Assembly: GCA_028571685.1 (NCBI GenBank)
Contig: CM053154.1
Span: forward strand, 9,766,001 to 9,830,000
Length of the DNA stretch: 64,000 bases
Direction of reading: 5' to 3'
Source of the DNA: Heterohyrax brucei
Lineage: Eukaryota > Chordata > Mammalia > Hyracoidea > Procaviidae
In this document: positions 34,393-64,000 of the stretch, piece after piece
Layout of the letters: every line of letters begins with the position of its first letter
Position numbering within the stretch: the stretch's first letter is position 1
Notes under the pieces: model-generated
Told to the model about the DNA's origin: nothing
Database searches by the model: none
The model's input: only the letters and a program-made list of their open reading frames with translations
Translations under genes and position numbers: made by a program

Positions 34393-35040
34393 ACATCGTT
34401 GTGGAATTCGCTCTGACTCATTTCAACCACAGGGTATCCAAGGTTGAAATCTTCGCAGAAGCAGACTGCCACATTTTTCTTCTGTGGAGCAGCTGGTGGG
34501 TATGAACTGAGTTGGAACTGACTAAGTGGCACACAACTGAATATTTCTTGGCAAGAAAAAGAAAAAAAAAATTCTATGCTCAACTCTTGTTTTTTTTTTT
34601 TTTTTTATAAAGATAACTTTCAAGGCCACGAGTCTAGCACAGGCTCCAATCTGTGACAGTAGAAGAAAAGTTAGACAGCGTAGTTGCTGCCCTCCTCTTC
34701 CGTGGAGACATGGGAATATGTTAACTTGTCCTGTGTCCTTTTCAGGTTTCCTGTAATGTTTTGAGGATCTGGAAAACAGACTGAGAAAACGAGCATGTGA
34801 GCAACAGGGCGATATGCGGGGTTCTGCAAGTGTGTTTTAGAAACACCTGCTGTCTCGTCAGGTCTGACTCACGGAGACCCTATGTGTGTCCGAGTAGAGC
34901 TGAGCTCTAGAGCATTTTCAGTGGTCAGTTTTTCAGAAGCAGATCATTTGGCATTTCTTCTGAGAAGACTCTGGGTGGATTTGAAACTTCAACCTTTCGG
35001 TTGGCAGCTGAGAGCTTTATTTCCTCTCAGGGACTCTGAC
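34393..35040 (-). mobile_element. Two reverse AfroSINE remnants
   Basis: Pieces at 34393-34545 and 34838-35040, both long-variant (AGAAGCAGACTGCCACATTT). A poly(T) run at 34590 lies between; 35041-35450 shows nothing recognised. Confidence 0.65.
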
Positions 35041-35467
35041 TGTGTTTTAGACTTTTTCCTTTGCAAACTGTAATCTAAACTCAAAAAGCCAGGTCCAATG
35101 TGACCCCTTTGAAACAAGTAAAGTTTTGATGAGTAAATGATCTGTTTGATTCCAATGATCAATTATTAGAAGTAAAACAAACAAAAAGTCCATTGGTTTC
35201 CTGACAGTTTATTTTTCATACAACTTTTGACAAGGTTGGAAAACTAATGCTCACACCATGAGAAGGACAGAAACAAAGAGACCTATGTCCCAGAATCTGA
35301 ACACTAAAGGTGCTGAATTAAAAAAACAAAAAAATTGGCAGTTTCGTACAGACATTTGTTACACTTTGAGACAATGATCAAGTCCTTCACAGTGAAGAGT
35401 TAGAACCCTGAGCATGTCCCACTTGAAGGAAGAATAATTGCCCTAGAGGTTTAGTAATCAGACAAGA

Positions 35468-35477
35468 TTTATTTATT
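35468..35477 (-). terminator. Two overlapping AATAAA signals of the DMBT1-like gene
   Basis: On the minus strand AATAAATAAA lies about 150 nt beyond the DMBT1-like stop codon. It supports an end of the transcript near 35450 with no further exon, so the product lacks a membrane anchor. Confidence 0.7.
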
Positions 35478-35624
35478 AACAAACGTGAGAGAAGAAACCC
35501 CTCTATTGCTTTCTTTAATGTCTGTGTGTGGATAACCTCTAGTTTGTCAAACTTAACCATTTCAGCGAAGAGAAATGGAATTTGCTTTCAAATTTCACAT
35601 GGATTGATGTGAAGACTGGTGACA

Positions 35625-61893
<26,269 letters not shown>

Positions 61894-62199
61894 CTGCGGA
61901 CAGGTAGAAAGGAAAAGAAGAAAATTATACATGCTTTTTGGTTAAGTGTCAAACTTTCAGTTACCTATCAGTGGGTTGTCCACCCTGTGGATTATGTATA
62001 CTCAGTTTCTGATTCTTAGATCCCTTTCTAATATCCTTTCTTTGAGGGGAAACTCCTTCCATCACCCAGCTGGTGTGTGTATGGAGAATTCAAGCCAGTG
62101 GCTGCAAGCTCAGCAGAAGCAGAGAAAGTGGTTCATAGAGAGCATCTTTGGGTATCACTTGTTCAATGTAACCAACCCTGGGCCTCCTTTGTATTTCTT

Positions 62200-62310
62200 C
62201 CTGAGTGGATGATTTGAGGTGGTGAACCTTCTATTCTGAGAGTTATTCCTTTATTATATTTAAATTTAATATTTAGTTCCATTTCTGATTAAGGATGTTT
62301 TATTTCTTTT
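62200..62310 (+). repeat. Old direct duplication, copy 1
   Basis: TGAGTGGATGATTTGAGGTG ... CCATTTCTGATTAAGG resembles 63408-63515 at roughly three-quarters identity. Confidence 0.5.
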
Positions 62311-62634
62311 TCCCATCTCTTCTTTGCACATCGTATTTCACTGATAAAGACTCTGCTGTGGAAAAGCCATTGACCTAATTTGAAATATGATGTCTGTTGG
62401 GCCAATCATACAGTTAGAGAAAAAGTAAAGAGTGATGCCTGCAGCATCTTCTTTCTGTACAAATCTGTTGAACAGAACACGGAACCCAGAGGTAAGCCCT
62501 TGCAGTGCTCTGGCCTTGGAAGGGATGGGGTCAGAATAATGGCCAATATCTAAATAGTGGGCCTCATACGACCAGCGCTGCCGTAGCCACTCTGCATACA
62601 GAAGTCAGTTGAAGCCCAACAGCTTAACAGGTAA

Positions 62635-62966
62635 ATGCTATCATCCTCTTCATCCTCATATAGAGGAGGAAACTGAGGCAGGAGTGGTTCTGAGCATTGC
62701 CCAAGGTCCCGCAGTGAGTAAACAATGCACCAGGATGACAAATGCAGGGTCCCTGAACCAATGCCCAGGTGACTCTGCCAAGGCCAGGCACAGTTAACCA
62801 TGCTGAGAAAACCCCAAACCAAACGCACTGTCACAGAGTTGATTCTGACTCATAGCCACCCTATAGGACAGAGCAGAACTGCTCCATAGCGTTTCCAAGG
62901 AGCTCTTGGAGGATTTGAACTGTGGACTTTTTGGTTAGCAGATGTAGCAGTTAACCACCATAGGGT
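62635..62966. mobile_element. MIR-like fragment (+) and AfroSINE (-)
   Basis: MIR-like 62635-62800 (GAGGAAACTGAGGCAGGAG) then reverse AfroSINE 62815-62966. Confidence 0.65.
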
Positions 62967-63407
62967 GTCCAAACAATTGAAAAGAGATGAAAATTACTTG
63001 AAGCTGGGTAACTCTCATCAGCTGATGGTGTTGAGTGAGGTAGAGCATCTGTGAAAGACATAAAGGGAAAAAGCTGAGTGAGTCATCTGCCTTCATTTTC
63101 CTTACCCCTGAGAGGTAGGCTTGCACACCTGAATAAGAAAGCAGTGTCCTGTTCTGGGGAGAAACCACTCATAATCTGAACACCTGCTTACAGATGGTCC
63201 CGAGTGACTGCGGTTATAGCCACAGGACATCCACAGTCAATGGGTTCATCTTAGTCCTACTGCCAGACTCTGAAATAGGTCTTTTCTTTAGCTGTTTTTG
63301 GCAAACTGTGATCACAGTGATGGCTGCTTTGTGGTTGCACCTACATTTTTCTTTTATTTTTTTCCTGGTAGCTCTTATCTGTCCAGTTGGTTTGGGTTTG
63401 TAATTTT

Positions 63408-63515
63408 TCCTGCATGGATGATCTGAGGTGAGGCACCTTCTATTTTAAGAGTTAGCCCTTTATTATATTAGAATGAAAAATTTCATATTTCCTTCCATTT
63501 CTGATTAGGCACATT
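63408..63515 (+). repeat. Old direct duplication, copy 2
   Basis: Partner of 62200-62310, 1.2 kb away in the same orientation. Confidence 0.5.
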
Positions 63516-63714
63516 TTTAGATACACATGGGTGTGACTCAGTTAGATTAGATTAGATAGGTCATTGTTTATTTCATTTTGATCTTGTGCACTTTAACTTC
63601 GTTTATTGCCACTGTGTTTAATTTATGTAGTGTCTATTCGTGATGACAAGGGACTCTGCCTTCCATTAATGGTGGTGATAGAAAGTGTACTTGCCAAATG
63701 AAAATAAAAGGAGT

Positions 63715-63905
63715 CCACTTAAAGGAAGCTACAGTGATTAGGTGCACGGCCTCTGCCCAAAAGGTCAGCAGTTTGTACATCCAGCAACTCTGGGAGAAGG
63801 ATGCGGCAGTCTGCTTCTGTGAGGATAACAGTCTTGAAAACCACAGGGGGCGGTTCTACCCTGTCCCTTCAGGTCACTCTAAGTGGAAATTGACTTGAGG
63901 GCAGT
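63715..63905 (+). mobile_element. AfroSINE, long variant
   Basis: Forward diverged copy with AAGGATGCGGCAGTCTGCTT, ending in a T-run at 63909. Confidence 0.7.
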
Positions 63906-64000
63906 ATCTTTTTTTTTTTTTTTTAATAAGAAAATGAGCGTGGGGCAGTGTAGGGGACATGGCAGGATTGTGATGGCGAGACAGTGGACAGACTGTGCAG

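Noticed and set aside
63104-63126. Possible 23-nt minus-strand exon with a good acceptor (CTTTCTTATTCAG) and donor GTAAGG
   Set aside because: Length is not a multiple of three and it would not join the phase-1 array unless an upstream exon ended in phase 2. Left open because the 5' end is outside the window.

Overview
This window is nuclear DNA of a placental mammal, most likely a paenungulate afrotherian such as an elephant. The evidence is more than forty copies of the tRNA-like AfroSINE family (A-box TGGCATAGTGGTTAAG, B-box-like GTTCAAATCC, tail near ATGAGTCGGAATCGACTC), together with RTE LINE copies that share the SINE tail. Species cannot be fixed by eye. Codes are mammalian: spliced genes, GT-AG introns, AATAAA signals.

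Layout. 1-12 kb is repeat mosaic (L1 3' ends, a broken 4.5-kb RTE LINE, MaLR-like LTRs, AfroSINEs). 12.3-14.9 kb (+) is a three-exon FAM24-family gene with its own TATA box. 17.1-29.6 kb (+) is a complete nine-exon CUZD1 gene (signal peptide, two CUB domains, ZP domain, furin-type site, C-terminal membrane segment, 606 aa). 29.6-35.4 kb is intergenic: AfroSINEs, a deleted mariner element and a little unexplained GC-rich DNA. 35.4 to beyond 61.9 kb (-) is the 3' part of a DMBT1-like gene that faces CUZD1 tail to tail; its 5' end lies past the right edge. The same neighbours occur in human 10q26.13 (DMBT1 / CUZD1 / FAM24), which from memory also holds a DMBT1-like pseudogene; this copy may be an intact counterpart.

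The DMBT1-like gene is the notable part. Read on the minus strand it has at least eight Ser/Thr/Pro/Glu-rich micro-exons of 24-39 nt, then a candidate 1155-nt exon coding about 385 residues that are roughly half glutamate, two more micro-exons, one group-B SRCR exon with eight cysteines, two further micro-exons, then a three-exon ZP domain and a stop. Every exon from the micro-exons to the SRCR exon is phase 1 at both ends, so all join in one frame. No CUB exon is visible. The acidic exon coincides with a 1.1-kb homopurine/homopyrimidine tract, begins at a good acceptor 95 nt after a micro-exon, and keeps phase exactly. If transcribed, the product would be a secreted ZP polymer-type protein with a long mucin-like and polyacidic stalk and a single SRCR head.

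CUZD1 and the DMBT1-like gene share ZP exon phases and nearly the same exon lengths (176/176, 386/383 nt), which points to common descent. All exon boundaries were placed by hand from splice signals and frame; none were checked against transcripts.
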